The notes beneath the pieces were generated by a model, which saw only the letters and a program-made list of their open reading frames with translations, had not been told where the DNA came from and did not search any database. A DNA stretch of 64,000 bases. It comes from Geodermatophilus ruber. GTDB taxonomy: Bacteria; Actinomycetota; Actinomycetes; Mycobacteriales; Geodermatophilaceae. Location of the stretch: the NCBI RefSeq assembly GCF_900114385.1, contig NZ_FOSW01000002.1, positions 434,001 to 498,000 on the forward strand. Direction: 5' to 3'. Of this stretch, positions 52,953 through 62,636 are shown piece after piece. A program made the translations under genes and the position numbers. Each line of letters begins with the position of its first letter. Positions within the stretch are counted from its first letter, which is position 1.

Positions 52953-55337
52953 TCAGCCGGGCAGCGGCGCGCCACGGCGCGGCCGCCACCGGGCCGCACG
53001 CAGCACCCGCGCCCGCAGGGCGGCCACCAGCGACGCCGGCCACAGCGCCGCCCGGAGCCGGGCGCCCCGGGGCGCGGTCCGCTGCAGCCCGCGCCGCGCC
53101 GTGACCAGCGCCGCGCGCAGCTCCGGATCCGCGGAGGCGCCCCCCGGCCGGGCGTAGCTGGCCACCTCCTCGGCCCGCGCCAGCAGGTGCACGGCGTCGA
53201 CTGCCGCCTGGGCGGGCACGTGCCGGACACCGGCGCGGGAGCCGTCGACGACGGACCCGGCGAGCGCGGCGGCCACCTGCCGCGGGGTCCGTGCCGGATC
53301 GTGCGCCACACCCAGGTCCAGGGCGGTCGCCGACAGCTCGTCCCACAGCGCGGCGGCGCTGCCCTCGGCCAGGCGGCGCCGTCGCTGCAGGGCGCGCAGC
53401 CCCGCGGGGAGCGCGCCGAGCGCGGCCACCGCCAGGACCGCCGCCGTCCCGAGCAGCACCGGGCGCACCCGGTCGGTCGGCTCCTGGACCAGCGGTGCCG
53501 CCGGCGCGCCCTGCGGGACCCGGCCCGGCTGGGGGGCGGGCGCGGTCGGTCCCGGCAGCGGCGCGACCGGGGCCTCGACCCGGTCGTCGACCTGCTGGTC
53601 CTGGGGTCGCGGGGACCACGGCAGCTCCACCGCCCGGTCCGCGTCGATCGGCGTCGGGTCGAACGGCACCCATCCCAGGTCGTCGAAGTAGACCTCCACC
53701 CACGCGTGCGCGTCGTCGCTGGTGACCAGCCGGCTGCCGTCGGGCTGCACCGTGCCGGGCGTGTAGCCGAGCACCACCCGCGCCGGCACGCCCGCCACGC
53801 GCACCAGCGCGGCCATCGCACCCGCGTACTGCTCGCAGTAACCCCGGCGCAGCCGCAGGAAGTCCAGGAGGTCGTCGCCGCTGGTCCCGGGAGCGGTGGA
53901 GAGGGAGTACTGGTAGCCGTTGGCCGGGTCGGTGAAGTGGGCGTAGATCGCCCGAACCCGCTCATAGGGGGTGGTGGCGCCGGCGGTCAACGTCTCCACC
54001 AGGCCGATCACGCCCGGATCCATCGGAGGCAGGGCCGTGAAGCGCTCGGCCACCGGGGAACCGGCCGGCAGGGGACCGGCCGTGACCAGCTCCCGCTCGG
54101 TCGGGCGAGGCTCCACCGAGACCACCGAGTACGTCCGCCCGGCCGTCGCGGTGTCCCGGCCGAAGACGGTGCTCGTGCCGGGGTCGAACCGCCACTGCTG
54201 CGGATCGTCCACGGTGACCGCCAGCGGGGAGAGGAACACCGGCAGGAAGCGGTCCTCGTGGCCGAGCGCGGTGATCAGCGCGTCGACCGGCCGGCCCTCG
54301 CGCCGTCCCGGGAGGGGGGCCAGCGCGTCGCTGTCGGCGACCGACATCTCGCCGTCGAGGTTTCCGAGCGACCAGCCCTGCGCCGCGTCGTACACCTCCA
54401 GTGCCACCACGCGCAGGTAGCCGGGGTCGTCGACGGAGGCGTCGACCCGCAGCAGGTCGATCGGCTCGTCGAGGGTCAGCTGGCCCTGCAACGCGGCGGC
54501 GGGATCCAGGGCGGTCCCGGTGGACCCGCCCCCGGAGCCCGGACCCAGGCCGGCGGTGACCCTGCCCTCGGCCAGGGTGGGGACGACGGCGCCGACCACC
54601 ACGCCCAGCACCACCGCGACGACCGCGGTGCGCAGGGCGGGGAGCGTGCCGGCGAGCATCGACCGGCGGCCCCAGAGGGGCTGGTTGCCCACCCGGCGCT
54701 GCTGGTCGGACCACAGCAGCAGGGCCAGCCCGGCGGCCGGCGCGGCGACCGCGAGCAAGCCGATCGACCCGGTCACGGTGCTCACCGGGACGCAGAAGAG
54801 GACCAGCAGCCCCAGCCCGGCCAGCGCCGGCTGCCGGCCCGCCACGGTGATGAGGTCGACGACGACGGCGACACCGCCGACCATCAGCACCGTCAGGGCC
54901 ACCAGCCCGGTCAGCGGCAGCGCAGGGGGCGCCTGCTCACGCAGCTCCGCGGAGCCGTCGGTGAACACCGACGCCAGCTCGGGCAGGCTCGCCGGCGTGG
55001 GGAACCACCCCAGGAACGCCGTCGCCGGCGCGAACAGCGCCGTCAGCAAGCAGGCCAGCAGGGCCAGTTGCCCCAGCGGGACCAGCAGGACGCCGAGGCC
55101 GCCCCACAGCGCCGGCACCGGCCGCCCGCCCGAGAGCCCGGCCCACAGCAAGGACCCGGCGGCGCGCAGCGCCAGCCCGCCGGCGGCGACGACGGCCACG
55201 GCCGCCAGCACCGGCGGCAACCACGACCGGCCGGCGAACACCGGGACCAGGGCGAGGGTGCCCAGCGCGGTGGCGACGGCCGCGGCCAGCGTCGTGCCGG
55301 CGTCCTGGAGGGTCGCGCCGGCGGGGGAGCCGGTCAT
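52953..55337 (-). CDS. Transglutaminase-like TgpA/DUF3488 membrane protein
   Basis: 794 aa. About six N-terminal membrane helices (to residue ~230) precede an external region. The transglutaminase core near residues 480-570 has Cys in RRGYCEQYAGAMAALVR, His in SDDAHAWVEVYF and Asp in GWVPFDPTP. Then a Pro-rich stretch, one helix and a DUF4129-type C-terminus. Coupled by ATGA to the DUF58 gene; TgpA-DUF58-MoxR operons are widespread and thought to process envelope proteins. Confidence 0.9.
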   Translation of the reverse strand: MTGSPAGATLQDAGTTLAAAVATALGTLALVPVFAGRSWLPPVLAAVAVVAAGGLALRAAGSLLWAGLSGGRPVPALWGGLGVLLVPLGQLALLACLLTALFAPATAFLGWFPTPASLPELASVFTDGSAELREQAPPALPLTGLVALTVLMVGGVAVVVDLITVAGRQPALAGLGLLVLFCVPVSTVTGSIGLLAVAAPAAGLALLLWSDQQRRVGNQPLWGRRSMLAGTLPALRTAVVAVVLGVVVGAVVPTLAEGRVTAGLGPGSGGGSTGTALDPAAALQGQLTLDEPIDLLRVDASVDDPGYLRVVALEVYDAAQGWSLGNLDGEMSVADSDALAPLPGRREGRPVDALITALGHEDRFLPVFLSPLAVTVDDPQQWRFDPGTSTVFGRDTATAGRTYSVVSVEPRPTERELVTAGPLPAGSPVAERFTALPPMDPGVIGLVETLTAGATTPYERVRAIYAHFTDPANGYQYSLSTAPGTSGDDLLDFLRLRRGYCEQYAGAMAALVRVAGVPARVVLGYTPGTVQPDGSRLVTSDDAHAWVEVYFDDLGWVPFDPTPIDADRAVELPWSPRPQDQQVDDRVEAPVAPLPGPTAPAPQPGRVPQGAPAAPLVQEPTDRVRPVLLGTAAVLAVAALGALPAGLRALQRRRRLAEGSAAALWDELSATALDLGVAHDPARTPRQVAAALAGSVVDGSRAGVRHVPAQAAVDAVHLLARAEEVASYARPGGASADPELRAALVTARRGLQRTAPRGARLRAALWPASLVAALRARVLRAARWRPRRGAPLPG

Positions 55338-56707
55338 GCCGGCACGCCGCGCGGGCCCGGGGCCGGTGCCAGCCCGTGCCGGGCGAGCCGGGCCCATACC
55401 GAGGCGAGGGAGTCCTCGGCCCCGGCCGCCACGACCTGCCAGCCGCTCGCGCGGAGCAGCTCGGCGGCGGCCTCCTGCTGCCGGGTCAGCTCCGCGTGCG
55501 CCCCGGCGGAGGACGACCTCCGGGCGGGCGGCACACCGGTCCCGGCCCAGCTGCCGATGTCGGTGAGCACGGCCAGGTCGGTGATCGGTCCGGACCGCGC
55601 CCGCACCAGCTCCGCCGCCTCGTCCGGGCCGAGCGCCCCGAGCAGGGCGACGACCGGGCCGTCGCCCGCGGTCCGGGCCAGCAGGTCCAGGCCAGGGCCC
55701 AGGCCGGAGACCCGGGAAGGACCCACGGCGGCCAGCCGGTCCAGCAGCTCCCCGGGGCCCAGGCCGCCGCGGTGCTCGGTCGGCGTCAGCTCGCCGGCGT
55801 CGGTGACCACGCGCAGAACCGCGCCCCGGCGGATCAGCTCGGTGCCGATGCTCGCCGCCGCCTCGATCAGCCACTCCAGGCTGTCCGCCGGTGGCGCGTC
55901 GTCGTGCGCCGTCGGCGGGCGGTGGCCGGCCGTGCGTCCCCGGGCCAGCAGGTGCGCGCGGCTGCGGGTGTCCAGCAGCACGGTGGCCTGCGCCCGCCAG
56001 GGCCGCTCCTCCAGCCGCACCATCAGCTCGCCGGTGCGCGCGGTCGCCCGCCAGTGCACCTTGCGCAGGTCGTCGCCGTGCCGGTAGGCGCGGGTGCTGA
56101 CGTCGTCCTCGCCGTGGACGGCGAACGACCGGCGGGCGCCCTGCCCGCCGCCGCCGTGCCCGCCGGCCGGGCCGCCCGGGCCGAGGGGCAGCACCCGCGG
56201 TACCACCACCACTGGTGCGCTGTCGATGCCCGTGACGCTGCGCAGCACCAGCCCGAACGGGTCGACCAGCCGCAGCCGCAGCGGGCCGAGGCGGAAGTGG
56301 CCGCGGCGCAGCCCGTGCACCCGGTACTGCAGGGACGCCGTGCCGCCCCCGGCCAGCCGCTCCACCACGAACTCGGGGGAGGGGCCCAGGTCGGCCGGCA
56401 CCGACTCGGCCAGCAGCCAGAGCCCCCCGGCGCCCTGGCTCGAGTTGGTGACCTCGAGCCGGACCTCGGCGGACCCGCCCCGCGGCACCCGCGAAGGGCT
56501 CACCGTCCGGCGGGAGGAGACCCGGAAGCGGCGCCGGGCGACGGTCGCGGCCGACAGCAGCGGCAGGGCGAGGACGAAGACCGCGATCTGGGTGAGCGGC
56601 CGCTCCCCGAGCAGCACGCCGAGGGCCAGGAGGGTGAGCCCCGCGGCCACGAGGCACCGCCCGCGCAGCGTGAGCGAGGACAGCGCTGTCGCGACCGGCC
56701 CCCGCAC
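55334..56707 (-). CDS. DUF58 domain protein
   Basis: 457 aa. Two N-terminal helices, then RRTVSPSRVPRGGSAEVRLEVTN and the DUF58 hallmark VHGEDDVSTRAYRHGDDLRKVHWRATARTGELMVR (around residue 230). DUF58 proteins are MoxR partners with a vWA-like fold. Starts 2 nt after the MoxR stop. Confidence 0.9.
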   Translation of the reverse strand: MRGPVATALSSLTLRGRCLVAAGLTLLALGVLLGERPLTQIAVFVLALPLLSAATVARRRFRVSSRRTVSPSRVPRGGSAEVRLEVTNSSQGAGGLWLLAESVPADLGPSPEFVVERLAGGGTASLQYRVHGLRRGHFRLGPLRLRLVDPFGLVLRSVTGIDSAPVVVVPRVLPLGPGGPAGGHGGGGQGARRSFAVHGEDDVSTRAYRHGDDLRKVHWRATARTGELMVRLEERPWRAQATVLLDTRSRAHLLARGRTAGHRPPTAHDDAPPADSLEWLIEAAASIGTELIRRGAVLRVVTDAGELTPTEHRGGLGPGELLDRLAAVGPSRVSGLGPGLDLLARTAGDGPVVALLGALGPDEAAELVRARSGPITDLAVLTDIGSWAGTGVPPARRSSSAGAHAELTRQQEAAAELLRASGWQVVAAGAEDSLASVWARLARHGLAPAPGPRGVPA

Positions 56708-56709
56708 GG

Positions 56710-57693
56710 TCAGCGTCCGCGCGGGACGGGCACGGTCGCCAGCAGGTCGCTCACCACCTGCTCGGCGCTGCGCCGACCGGCCGCCGCGTCCGACGAGAGC
56801 AGCAGTCGGTGGCTCAGCACCGGCAGGGCCACCGTCTGGACGTCGTCGGGCAGCACGTGGTCGCGGCCGGCGAGCGCTGCGGCGGCCCGGGCGGTGCGCA
56901 GCAGCTGCAGCCCGGCCCGCGGGGAGGCGCCCAGGCGCAGGTGCGGGGAGCGGCGGGTGGCCTCCACCAGGGTGACCACGTACCGGCGGACGGCCTCGGA
57001 CACGTGCAGCGTTCCCACGGCGGCCACCAGCGCGCGGACGGTCGCCGCGTCGGCCACCGCGGTCAGCGACGCGAGCGGGTCGGTCGTGACCAGGTCGTCG
57101 AGCATGGCCAGCTCGGCCTCGCGGTCGGGGTAGCCCATCGACACCCGCGCGGTGAACCGGTCGCGCTGCGCCTCGGGGAGGGGATAGGTGCCCTCCATCT
57201 CGATGGGGTTCTGGGTGGCCATCACCAGGAACGGGCGGGCCAGCTCGTAGCTGACCCCATCGACCGTCACCTGCCGCTCCGCCATGCACTCCAGCAACGC
57301 CGACTGCGTCTTGGGCGAGGCGCGGTTGATCTCGTCGGCGACGACGATGTTCGCGAACACCGCGCCGGGCTTGAACTCGAACGCGCGGCTCTCCTGGTCG
57401 TAGATCGCCACACCGGTCACGTCGCTCGGCAGCAGGTCGGGCGTGAACTGGATGCGCCGCACGCTCGCGTCGATCGAGGCGGCCAGCGCCTTGGCCAGCG
57501 TCGTCTTGCCCACGCCGGGCACGTCCTCGACCAGCAGGTGGCCCTCGGCGAGCAGGACCACGAGCGCCAGGTGCACGACGTCGGGCTTGCCGTGGACGAC
57601 GCGGGCCATGTTCGCCGCGATGCGCGCTCCCTCGGCCGCGACGTCGACCGAGGAGCCGGCCGTCCCGTCAGCGGTACGTGTCACCTCGGTCAC
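56710..57693 (-). CDS. MoxR-family AAA+ ATPase
   Basis: 327 aa. Walker A EDVPGVGKTTLAKAL, FTPDLLPSDVTGVAIY, Walker B NIVVADEINRASPKTQ, sensor I FLVMATQNPIEMEGTYPLPEAQRDRF and a C-terminal lid. A chaperone-like ATPase acting with the DUF58 partner. Head of the operon; a TACCCG-type hexamer TACCGT lies 6 nt before the GTG at 57693 (leaderless). Confidence 0.93.
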   Translation of the reverse strand: MTEVTRTADGTAGSSVDVAAEGARIAANMARVVHGKPDVVHLALVVLLAEGHLLVEDVPGVGKTTLAKALAASIDASVRRIQFTPDLLPSDVTGVAIYDQESRAFEFKPGAVFANIVVADEINRASPKTQSALLECMAERQVTVDGVSYELARPFLVMATQNPIEMEGTYPLPEAQRDRFTARVSMGYPDREAELAMLDDLVTTDPLASLTAVADAATVRALVAAVGTLHVSEAVRRYVVTLVEATRRSPHLRLGASPRAGLQLLRTARAAAALAGRDHVLPDDVQTVALPVLSHRLLLSSDAAAGRRSAEQVVSDLLATVPVPRGR

Positions 57694-57699
57694 ATGGCC

Positions 57700-57705
57700 A
57701 CGGTA
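57700..57705 (-). promoter_or_regulatory. Leaderless -10 hexamer TACCGT for moxR
   Basis: TACCGT on the minus strand ends 6 nt before the GTG at 57693. Confidence 0.45.
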
Positions 57706-57925
57706 CGTGCGCGCAGCGGCGCTCGGGCGATCGCGCGGAGTGACCGGCCTGCTCCCCCCACTTTCGGGGCGCTGGGGCCGCCGCCGGAGGCCGTGACCGT
57801 CCGCGACGGCGGGCAGGTCGAAGGGCCCGCGGGTGGGGCGCCGGGGGCCGCCGCGGCCGTCGCGACGACGGCGCGCTGACCTGCGCGAGCGGCGGTGGGG
57901 AGGGCCGGTCACGACATGGTGTCGA

Positions 57926-57950
57926 GTGGTGTCCAGTGGGGGCCAGTGGG
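57926..57950 (+). promoter_or_regulatory. MraZ operator: three GTGGN repeats at 10-bp period
   Basis: GTGGT, GTGGG and GTGGG lie at 57926-57930, 57936-57940 and 57946-57950, separated by 5 nt (GTCCA, GGCCA). Spaced TGGG(N) repeats are the known MraZ binding site. A TACTGT hexamer at 57952-57957 is a plausible -10, so MraZ would repress its own operon. Confidence 0.85.
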
Positions 57951-58030
57951 TTACTGTGTGGCCCGGTGGGGAGGCAGGGCCCGGACGGGTCCCCGCAATC
58001 CGTGGGAGGACCAATGGGGGAGGTGATCCG

Positions 58031-58465
58031 GTGTTCGTCGGCAGCTATCCGCTGCGGCTGGACGAGAAGGGCCGGCTCGCACTCCCCGTCCGCTTCCGCG
58101 AGCAGGTGGCCGGCGGCATGGTGATCAAGAAGGGCCAGGAGCGCTGCATCTACGGCCTCACCATGGCCCGCGTCGCCGAGCAGAGCGCCGCTGCCGCCGC
58201 GATGGCGCCCTCCGACACCGCGGCCGCCCGCATGCGGGCCCGCATGAGCTTCGGGTCGATGGTCGAGGTCGAGCCGGACAAGACCGGCCGCATCACCATC
58301 CCCGTCAACCTGCGGGAGTACGCCGGCCTCGACCGCGACGTCGTCGTGGTCGGCGTCGACACCCGCTTCGAGATCTGGGACTCCGCCACCTGGGACGCCT
58401 ACGTGGCCGAGCAGGAGGCCAGCTACGCCGAGATGGAGAGCGAGGGGATGCCCACCCTCTCCTGA
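58031..58465 (+). CDS. mraZ: Transcriptional regulator MraZ
   Basis: 144 aa. Two SpoVT/AbrB-like halves: VFVGSYPLRLDEKGRLALPVRFRE and SMVEVEPDKTGRITIPVNLREYAGL. It represses the division and cell-wall cluster by binding TGGG repeats. GTG with GGGGGAGG upstream. First gene of the cluster, followed by a 429-nt leader region before rsmH. Confidence 0.95.
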   Translation: MFVGSYPLRLDEKGRLALPVRFREQVAGGMVIKKGQERCIYGLTMARVAEQSAAAAAMAPSDTAAARMRARMSFGSMVEVEPDKTGRITIPVNLREYAGLDRDVVVVGVDTRFEIWDSATWDAYVAEQEASYAEMESEGMPTLS

Positions 58466-58506
58466 TCCGTCCCGTCCCCCCGACCCCTCCGCGCCCCACC
58501 CCGACC

Positions 58507-58690
58507 GAGCCGACTTCCCCGCGGCTCGACCGGACGGCCCGAGCCGCCTTCCCCGCGGCTCGGACTCCCGCGGCGTCCGGAGGAGATCCACCGCCCGATC
58601 GGGCGCGACGCCGGCCGGCTTCCCCGCCGGAGCCGGCGCGAGCCCTCCCCGTCCCCGCGGGGCACCTCCTGACGCACTTCCCCGGCGCCA
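58507..58690 (+). ncRNA. Tandem CTTCCCCG-loop hairpins upstream of rsmH (mraW RNA motif candidate)
   Basis: Three clear hairpins, 58507-58527, 58539-58563 and 58609-58638, plus a weaker one near 58673-58685, all present the same CTTCCCCG loop on GC stems such as GAGCCG/CGGCTC. The region lies between mraZ and rsmH (mraW). The mraW RNA motif of actinobacteria occurs at this position; the conserved loop makes the match likely, but I compared structure from memory only. Confidence 0.65.
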
Positions 58691-58894
58691 GGCGGCCCCG
58701 CGGGGGGCGGGCCGGGCGTCGGGTCGCTCGGGCGCCCCACCTCGCCCCACCTGCCCCACCGCGCCCCACCCCGGGGCGCGTCCGCCCCCGAACACGCCGC
58801 CGCGCTCCCCCCGCCGCCCCGCGCCCCGCGCCACCATGGACCCGCCGTGCCCGGGCCCGGAGCCCCACCCCGATCCGTTCAGGAGCCGTCGACG

Positions 58895-59872
58895 ATGAGC
58901 AGCACCGAGCCGGCGCCCAGCGCGGTGCACGTGCCCGTCCTGCTCGAGCGGGTGACCGAGCTGCTCGCCCCCGCGTGCGCCGCCGACGGCGCCGTCCTCC
59001 TCGACGCCACGCTCGGCCTGGCCGGGCACTCCCTGGCCCTGCTCCGCGCCCACCCCGGCCTGCGGCTGATCGGGCTGGACCGGGACCCGGACGCCCGCGC
59101 CGAGGCCACCCGCCGGATCGAGGCCGCGGGCTTCGGTGACCGGGCGACCGTCGTCCCCGCGGTCTTCGACGAGCTGCCCGACGTCCTCGCCCGGCTGGGG
59201 CTGGAGGAGGTGCAGGCCGTGCTGTTCGACCTGGGCGTCTCCTCCCTGCAGCTCGACCGGCCCGACCGCGGTTTCAGCTACGCAGCCGACGCCCCGCTGG
59301 ACATGCGCATGGACCCGTCGGCGCCCCGCACCGCCGCCGAGGTGGTGAACACCTACTCCGCCGCCGAGCTCACCCGGGTGCTGCGGACCTACGGCGAGGA
59401 GCGCTTCGCCGCCCGCATCGCCCGGGCCATCGAGCGGGAACGGGTCCGCGAGCCGTTCACCCGGACCGGCCGGCTCGCCGAGCTCGTGCGGGAGTCGATC
59501 CCCGCCGCCACGCGCCGCACCGGGGGGCACCCGGCGAAGCGGACCTTCCAGGCGCTGCGGATCGAGGTCAACGACGAACTCGGCGTCCTCGAGCGGGCGC
59601 TGCCCGCGGCGCTGGACGCGCTCGCCGTCGGCGGGCGGATCGCGGTCATCACGTTCCACTCGCTGGAGGACCGCATCGTCAAGCAGACGCTGGCCGCCGG
59701 GGCCACCGACCGCACCCCGCCGGAGCTGCCCCTCCCGCTGCCCGAGTACGGGCCGACGCTGCGGCTGCTCACCCGCGGCGGGGAGGCGCCCGCGCCGGAG
59801 GAGACCGCGGTCAACCCCCGTGCCGCGTCCGCCCGCGTGCGGGCCGCCGAGCGCATCCGGCGGGCCAGGTGA
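58895..59872 (+). CDS. rsmH: 16S rRNA (cytosine-N4)-methyltransferase RsmH
   Basis: 325 aa. [31 protein letters not shown] (SAM site), [60 protein letters not shown] and [13 protein letters not shown] are the RsmH signatures. Methylates C1402 of 16S rRNA. ATG at 58895 with AGGAG 9 nt upstream, downstream of the hairpin leader. Confidence 0.96.
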   Translation: MSSTEPAPSAVHVPVLLERVTELLAPACAADGAVLLDATLGLAGHSLALLRAHPGLRLIGLDRDPDARAEATRRIEAAGFGDRATVVPAVFDELPDVLARLGLEEVQAVLFDLGVSSLQLDRPDRGFSYAADAPLDMRMDPSAPRTAAEVVNTYSAAELTRVLRTYGEERFAARIARAIERERVREPFTRTGRLAELVRESIPAATRRTGGHPAKRTFQALRIEVNDELGVLERALPAALDALAVGGRIAVITFHSLEDRIVKQTLAAGATDRTPPELPLPLPEYGPTLRLLTRGGEAPAPEETAVNPRAASARVRAAERIRRAR

Positions 59873-59945
59873 GCGAGCTCGCGAGCGCACCCGTGGGCAC
59901 AGCAGCGCCGCGAATGCGGCTGACGAGCACCAGCGAGGAGGCCGC

Positions 59946-60626
59946 ATGAGCGCCACCGCCCGGGCCGCCGGCTCCCCGTCGGACCCCGGCCCGCCGCTGC
60001 GGTCGACCTCCCGCGCCGCCCCCCGGCCCGTGCGGGCCGCCGCGCCCCTGAAGCCGGCGCCCCCGAAGCCGGCGACCCCGAAGCCGGCGGCCCGGACGAA
60101 GCCGGCGGACCGGACGGTGTCCCGCCCGGGCCGCACCCGCACCTCCACCGCCCGCACCTCCACCGCCCGCACCTCCACCGCCGGTGCCACCGCGCCGCGG
60201 GCCCGGGCCGCCCGGCCGAGCACGCCGCTGGCCCGCCCGGCCGCCGTGGCCGGACGGGTCAGCGCAGCACTCGGCCGGCGGGCCGCCGTCGCCACCCGGC
60301 GGGCGCCGTTCGTCCTCCTGGTGGTCGCCCTGCTGGTCGCCACGACCCTCGGGCTGCTGTTCCTCAACACCGCCATCGCGGTGAACTCGCTCCAGGCCAC
60401 CGCGCTGCGGGAGGCGAACGCGGAGCGGGCCGAGGACGTGCAGCGGCTCGAGCAGCAGGTCATCGCCGGCGGCACCCCCGCGCAGCTGGCCGCCGCCGCC
60501 ACCGCCGCCGGGCTGGTCCCCGCCGGCGCCGCCGCCTACCTGGTCATCGGCGACGACGGGACGGCGACCCTGCGCGGCGCCCCCGCGCCGGCCGCGGACC
60601 CGGCCGCCCCCGAGGGCGGGGACTGA
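59946..60626 (+). CDS. ftsL: FtsL-like septum protein with long Pro/Lys/Thr-rich N-terminus
   Basis: 226 aa. A cytoplasmic disordered region of ~115 residues (KPAPPKPATPKPA and RTSTA repeats) is followed by one membrane helix near 120-142 (FVLLVVALLVATTLGLLFL) and a short coiled coil (LREANAERAEDVQRLEQQV). This is the topology of actinobacterial FtsL (Rv2164c). It is located between rsmH and ftsI, as expected. Bitopic divisome scaffold. ATG with GAGGAGG 5 nt upstream. Confidence 0.85.
   Translation: MSATARAAGSPSDPGPPLRSTSRAAPRPVRAAAPLKPAPPKPATPKPAARTKPADRTVSRPGRTRTSTARTSTARTSTAGATAPRARAARPSTPLARPAAVAGRVSAALGRRAAVATRRAPFVLLVVALLVATTLGLLFLNTAIAVNSLQATALREANAERAEDVQRLEQQVIAGGTPAQLAAAATAAGLVPAGAAAYLVIGDDGTATLRGAPAPAADPAAPEGGD
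60139..60183 (+). repeat. Three 15-bp tandem repeats inside ftsL
   Basis: CGCACCTCCACCGCC occurs three times head to tail, encoding RTSTA x3. Copy number probably varies by slippage. Confidence 0.85.
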
Positions 60627-60629
60627 CCG

Positions 60630-62462
60630 GTGCCGAGCGACAACCGACCGCCGGGCCCGGGCCGGCGCACCGGCGACCGCGCGCCCTTGCGGGCGGGCGG
60701 CCCGGGCGGTGCGTTCGCGCCGCGCCGGGCGCCGGGGCGTCGCCACGTCCGCGGCGAGCTGCGGCCCGGCCGCCGGCGCCTCACCCTGGGCTTCGTCCTG
60801 GTCGTCGTCCCGCTGCTGGCCGTGATGGGCAAGCTGGTGTTCCTGCAGGGCGTCGACGGCGGCGACTACGCCACCGCGGCCGCGCAGGACCGGCTGCGCA
60901 CGAACCCGATCGCGGCCCTGCGCGGGCAGGTGGTGGACCGGGACGGCAGCCCCCTGGCGTACACCGTCGACGCCTCCCGCGTGGTCGCCGACCCCACCGT
61001 CGTGGCCGACCCGGCGCGCACCGCCCTGGCGCTGACCACGCTGCTCGACGTCCCCGTCTCCGAGCTCACCGAGAAGCTGTCGCAGGACAGCCGCTACGTC
61101 GTCCTCGCCGCCCAGGTGTCCCCGGAGACGACCGACGCGATCGACGAGCTCGGCCTGGGCGGGATCTTCCTCGAGGACGACCCGGTGCGGCTGTACCCGG
61201 CGGGCACCGTCGCCGGCCAGGTCGTCGGCTTCGTCGGCCGGGACGGGGAGGGGCTGGCCGGCATCGAGCAGACCTTCCAGGACGAGCTGGCCGGCACCCC
61301 GGGGGAGCGGCGCGTCGAGGTGGGCAGCGGCGGCCACCCGATCCCCTCGGGCATCGACGAGTCCACCCCGGCCGTCGACGGGCAGACCGTCGCCCTCACC
61401 CTCGACCAGGACCTGCAGTACGTCATGGAGCAGCGGCTCGGGCAGGAGTGCGCGAACGGCGAGACCACCCGCGCCTCCGCCGTGGTGCTGGACGTGAAGA
61501 CCGGCGAGGTCGTGGCGATGGGCTCCTGCCCCGGGTACGACCCGGGCAACTACTCGCAGACCGACCCCGAGCTGCTGGGCAACCCGGTGGTCTCCGACGT
61601 CTTCGAGCCGGGCTCGGTGATGAAGGCCGTGACCCTCGCCGCCGCCCTGGAGGAGGGGGTCGCCACCCCGGACACGGTGCTCACCGTCGACGGGCACATC
61701 CAGGCCGGCGACGTGGTCGTCACCGACGCCCACGACCACGAGCCGATCGACTGGACGGTGACCGGCATCCTCGCCAAGTCCAGCAACGTCGGCACGATCA
61801 TGCTGGCCCGCGAGGTCGGGGACGCCGCGCTCGAGAAGTACCTGCGCGCCTTCGGCATCGGCAGCACCACGGGGGTCGAGCTGCCGGGGGAGAGCGCCGG
61901 CATCCTGCAGGACTCCGCCGACTGGACCGCCAGCCGCGCGGCCAACGTCCCGATCGGCCAGGGCGTGTCGGTGACCACCCTGCAGATGGCCTCGGTCTTC
62001 CAGGCGATCGCCAACGGCGGGGTGCGGATCGAGCCGCGCATCGTCTCCTCGGTCGGCGGCCGGGCGACCCCGGCCCCGGAGAGCACCCGGGTGGTCAGCG
62101 AGGCCACCGCGGAGCAGACGGCGTACATGCTCGAGTCCGTCGTCGGTCCGGGCGGGACCGCGCCGTTGGCCCAGGTCGACGGCTTCCGGGTGGCCGGCAA
62201 GACCGGCACCGCCCAGCGCGCCAACCCCGAGTGCAACTGCTACGCCGGCGGCGGGTACGTGACCACCTTCGTCGGGTTCGCCCCCGCCGACGACCCCCAG
62301 TACGTCGTCGCGGTGGACCTGGAGCGGCCGAGCAGCTCCGCCGAGGGCGGTCAGGTCGCCGCCCCCGTCTTCGCCGACATCATGCGCCAGGCGCTCACCG
62401 CCGACGCCATCGTCCCGTCCGGGACGCCGCGCCCCGATTTCCGCCTCACCGCCTCGGACTGA
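60630..62462 (+). CDS. ftsI: Penicillin-binding protein 2/FtsI, septal transpeptidase
   Basis: 610 aa. Basic disordered N-terminus, membrane helix at ~52-70 (LTLGFVLVVVPLLAVMGKLVF), dimerisation domain (RGQVVDRDGSPLAYTVDA), then transpeptidase motifs FEPGSVMK (SxxK), KSSNVGT (SxN) and VAGKTGTAQ (KTG). CPGYDPGNY precedes. Cross-links septal peptidoglycan together with FtsW; counterpart of PbpB (Rv2163c). GTG four nt after the ftsL stop. Confidence 0.95.
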   Translation: MPSDNRPPGPGRRTGDRAPLRAGGPGGAFAPRRAPGRRHVRGELRPGRRRLTLGFVLVVVPLLAVMGKLVFLQGVDGGDYATAAAQDRLRTNPIAALRGQVVDRDGSPLAYTVDASRVVADPTVVADPARTALALTTLLDVPVSELTEKLSQDSRYVVLAAQVSPETTDAIDELGLGGIFLEDDPVRLYPAGTVAGQVVGFVGRDGEGLAGIEQTFQDELAGTPGERRVEVGSGGHPIPSGIDESTPAVDGQTVALTLDQDLQYVMEQRLGQECANGETTRASAVVLDVKTGEVVAMGSCPGYDPGNYSQTDPELLGNPVVSDVFEPGSVMKAVTLAAALEEGVATPDTVLTVDGHIQAGDVVVTDAHDHEPIDWTVTGILAKSSNVGTIMLAREVGDAALEKYLRAFGIGSTTGVELPGESAGILQDSADWTASRAANVPIGQGVSVTTLQMASVFQAIANGGVRIEPRIVSSVGGRATPAPESTRVVSEATAEQTAYMLESVVGPGGTAPLAQVDGFRVAGKTGTAQRANPECNCYAGGGYVTTFVGFAPADDPQYVVAVDLERPSSSAEGGQVAAPVFADIMRQALTADAIVPSGTPRPDFRLTASD

Positions 62463-62636
62463 GAAGGGACCGCCTGCCCCGGCCACTCGCACGCCCGCGA
62501 AGGGACCCTGCTGGGGGCCGCCGTCCTCCCCACCTGCGAAGAAGCACTCCTCCCCGAACCCTGCGCACGCTCAGGGCACGCCAGGAGAGGCCCGGGGGCC
62601 CGGGACGGAGCCTGCCCGCCGGTAGATTGGAGTTCC
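62463..62636 (+). promoter_or_regulatory. Promoter region of murE with repeated GAAGGGACC
   Basis: GAAGGGACC occurs at 62463-62471 and 62499-62507. A TAGATT hexamer at 62623-62628 ends 8 nt before the GTG of murE, suggesting a separate leaderless promoter for murE inside the division cluster. Confidence 0.45.
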
